Both the position numbers and the translations under genes were made by a program. Positions 62,021-64,000 of a DNA stretch of 64,000 nt are shown here, in pieces. Each line of letters opens with the position of its first letter. Position 1 is the stretch's first letter. Source of the stretch: Holothuria scabra (Eukaryota; Echinodermata; Holothuroidea; Aspidochirotida; Holothuriidae); assembly GCA_037179385.1 (NCBI GenBank), contig CM074194.1:3737001-3801000 (forward strand). The letters are read 5' to 3'. Below the pieces are notes generated by a model, which was given only the letters and a program-made list of their open reading frames with translations, was not told where the DNA came from and did no database searches.

Positions 62021-62228
62021 TACGGCGGCCGAGGACAGCCAAAAATAATGTCTTTACAGGATTATCTCAAAACTTTGGCTTCGTTCCTCAAAATTTGGTT
62101 TATACTACCTCATGGGTTTGTTTTTTGTTCATGGGGGGATAAATAAGATTGCAAGTTAATTCATAAATTAGTCAAAATTTTGAGATAATCCTATAAAAAC
62201 GTATTATAGGTCTCTCTCGGCCACCGTA
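62021..62228. mobile_element. 208-bp TA-flanked MITE
   Basis: Begins TACGGCGGCCGAGGAC and ends CTCTCGGCCACCGTA. The inverted similarity continues inward through ACAGGATTATCTCAAAACTT / AAATTTTGAGATAATCCTAT, about 60 bp in all. TA at both ends fits a Tc1/mariner-type target duplication. Confidence 0.7.
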
Positions 62229-63820
62229 ATGGAAATTGTGGGGGGGGGGGGTCCCAGATCATTCTATGGCCAGGAATATAATGTGAGATATGCTTGGACC
62301 TGAAAGCCGCCATTGGCAATGGGATCTCCCTGATTGGACATGTACATTTAAACCTTCGCTTGCTTGCGAGTGCTAAATTCTTCATAGCCACCGGCGCGTG
62401 CGGGAGGGGGGACCATGCTTCCCCCTCCCCCATTGATATGGAAGAAAATGAGAGGGAGAAAAAAGGAAGGGAAAGAAAGTAAAGAAGAGAAAAGAAAGTG
62501 AAAAGAAGGAAAAAGAAGAAGGGAAGAAAAGTAATGAAGATGTGAGAGAGAGAGAGGAATGATGCGGAAATGGTAGCAATGACGTAAATTATAGAAGAGT
62601 ACCGTTAACTGCCTCTCCATAGACACGAAAAGTGGAATGAGTAGCCGGCGGAGAAAAATTTTCGCCTCCGACCTCCTTAGCCCCAACATATTGATGGGTG
62701 TGCCACGTCATCGTACCGACTAAAGCAATCCTAAATTGTACAATTTCCAAAACCTCTGAGTATATATTTTCTTCAGGGGTGGGGAGATTTTTTTTCTAGT
62801 AAACTGTTTAATTATCTGCCCAAATCGATGACTGTACTGTCTTGGCTCCTGCTACAGTATTTGGATTTAATTTTAAACTTGGAACCTCAAGACAAAGGTG
62901 GTTCAGATGCAATTATGAACATGGAGTGCTTGGGAAGGATAATTTCCTGCGATCAGGAAGATGTATTTGGTAATTTTTCCCCCTCCAGAAGATGGTGAAG
63001 ATCCGCGACAATTAGTTCCCTCCCTCTCCGCCATAGGTTCTAGGTATTTATTTCCTCGGACCAGGGAACTTCCCTGACTGTAGATAGTCTAGAACCTGGT
63101 TTTCGCGTCAATATATTGCATCTAAGGACCCTCAAATATCCAAAAATGTTTTCAAAGGGGAAGACACTGGTTGGCTCATACCACAGACTTCAAAACGGAG
63201 TCTACATGCTGTTGTGGGCGGAACACGGTGTTCCGCATAAACATACCGTTGCTCGCGGTGTTCCGCCTAAGCATCAGAGTATACTGGAAACAACCTATCT
63301 CGCAGCTGGTGAAAGAGACAGTAGGCGCAGCTAGTTAAACCAGACGTTCAAAAATTAAGGCGCAAAGCCCAATTTAAACAGCTAAATCCAGCGATCTTGA
63401 AAGCATCTTTACTAAAACTTTGGTGTACGCTACGAGCCAACTAATGGTGTTTCTCCGCTTAGATAGTGGGCCTGCTACTATGCACTGTCCTGTACCGGTA
63501 TTCATTATTCCAATTTCGTCACTTCGCATACACCACCGAAATTCCTGTGCACTGGCCTTGGGATGTATCTTTTAAATATTTTTCCTTCAATGAAACTGAG
63601 TGAAAATAAAAAGTCAATAAAATGTCAATACAGTAAGATACAGGTTGCTTGGGTTTATTACTCGGCTTTCGCCAGGACGGTTAGACAAATTTCAACAAGG
63701 GAACCAGGGGCGTGAATCTGGCTTGTGGATAAGGGGGAAAAATTTTCAACAGTCGGAACCTCAGATTGTGTCAGTGACTGGACTCGGTCTATTAGCAACC
63801 TAAACACAAAAAATCTATAT

Positions 63821-63821
<1 letters not shown>
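62229..63821. other. Repeat-poor upstream stretch with low-complexity tracts
   Basis: A poly-G run at 62239-62250 and a purine-rich GAAAGGAAAGAAAG-type tract at 62440-62560 are visible. Near 63215-63275 two GGTGTTCCGC(A/C)TAA units resemble reverse-oriented ends of the 'GCGGAGC' family, as does TTTCTCCGCTTAGATAGTGG at 63450. No gene is supported. Confidence 0.4.

Positions 63822-63860
<39 letters not shown>
63822..63860. repeat. (CA)n microsatellite
   Basis: About 19 uninterrupted CA dinucleotides. Likely polymorphic in length. Confidence 0.97.
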
Positions 63861-63863
<3 letters not shown>

Positions 63864-64000
63864 TTAACAAATAAATAAAAAATGTAAAAAAACAAGGCAC
63901 ACTCACATAAACACGCATAAAAACAAATCATAGAAGACGCATTTAAAGTACAGTATTATTGCAGTATTATCGGATTATTGTCATCATATGTACACAACCC

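Noticed and set aside
62348..62689. Ser/Phe/Leu-rich minus-strand open frames
   Set aside because: Produced by a purine-rich low-complexity tract (GAAAGGAAAG type) read on the other strand.

Overview
This is an animal nuclear genomic window: AT-rich, low gene density, long introns and a heavy load of interspersed repeats. Two conserved protein-coding genes can be reconstructed exon by exon with GT..AG junctions. They are an ARL3 small GTPase on the + strand (start codon 11717, stop 21053, 5 coding exons, 181 aa) and an aldo-keto reductase of the AKR1 type, closest in motifs to aldose reductase, on the - strand (start codon 61541, stop 30291, 9 coding exons, 318 aa). The genes converge tail to tail with about 9.2 kb between their stop codons. 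The repeat style (AGGTCAAAGGTCA-containing satellites, many short foldback elements, tRNA-derived SINE heads, CR1/L2-like LINE debris, TAGGCCTA-rich tracts near a promoter) suggests a marine invertebrate deuterostome, most likely an echinoderm or hemichordate. That assignment is an inference from texture, not a diagnosis.

Layout. 1-11.1 kb is intergenic and repeat-dominated: a 'GCGGAGC' repeat family in several copies, a SINE with A and B boxes, LINE 3' ends, foldback repeats, and a dead CR1/Jockey-type reverse transcriptase (about 9.44-10.83 kb) interrupted by a 128-bp inverted-repeat element with a 5-bp target duplication. 11.1-21.9 kb is ARL3: a TA-flanked mariner-type MITE and a CRE/YY1-containing candidate promoter, a first coding exon that contributes only the ATG, then exons at 14.0, 15.9, 17.0 and 21.0 kb. 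21.9-30.2 kb is intergenic, with a palindromic minisatellite near 25.3 kb. 30.2-61.6 kb is the aldo-keto reductase. Intron 7 holds a 5.6-kb satellite (145-bp monomer). Other introns hold piggyBac-type, hAT-type and unclassified MITEs, and the 11.7-kb intron 1 holds a 340-bp tandem repeat abutting a 567-bp palindrome. 61.6-64 kb is upstream repeat-rich DNA with a TA-flanked MITE and a CA microsatellite.

ARL3 acts in ciliary cargo release and the reductase in carbonyl detoxification or polyol metabolism; nothing in the sequence links their functions. The most notable non-genic signal is the satellite in the reductase intron. At least 15 of its monomers carry an exact 13-bp DR1 nuclear-receptor element on the same strand, six of them at exactly 145-bp spacing. 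I see no CRISPR array, operon, defence cassette or other clearly new gene system.
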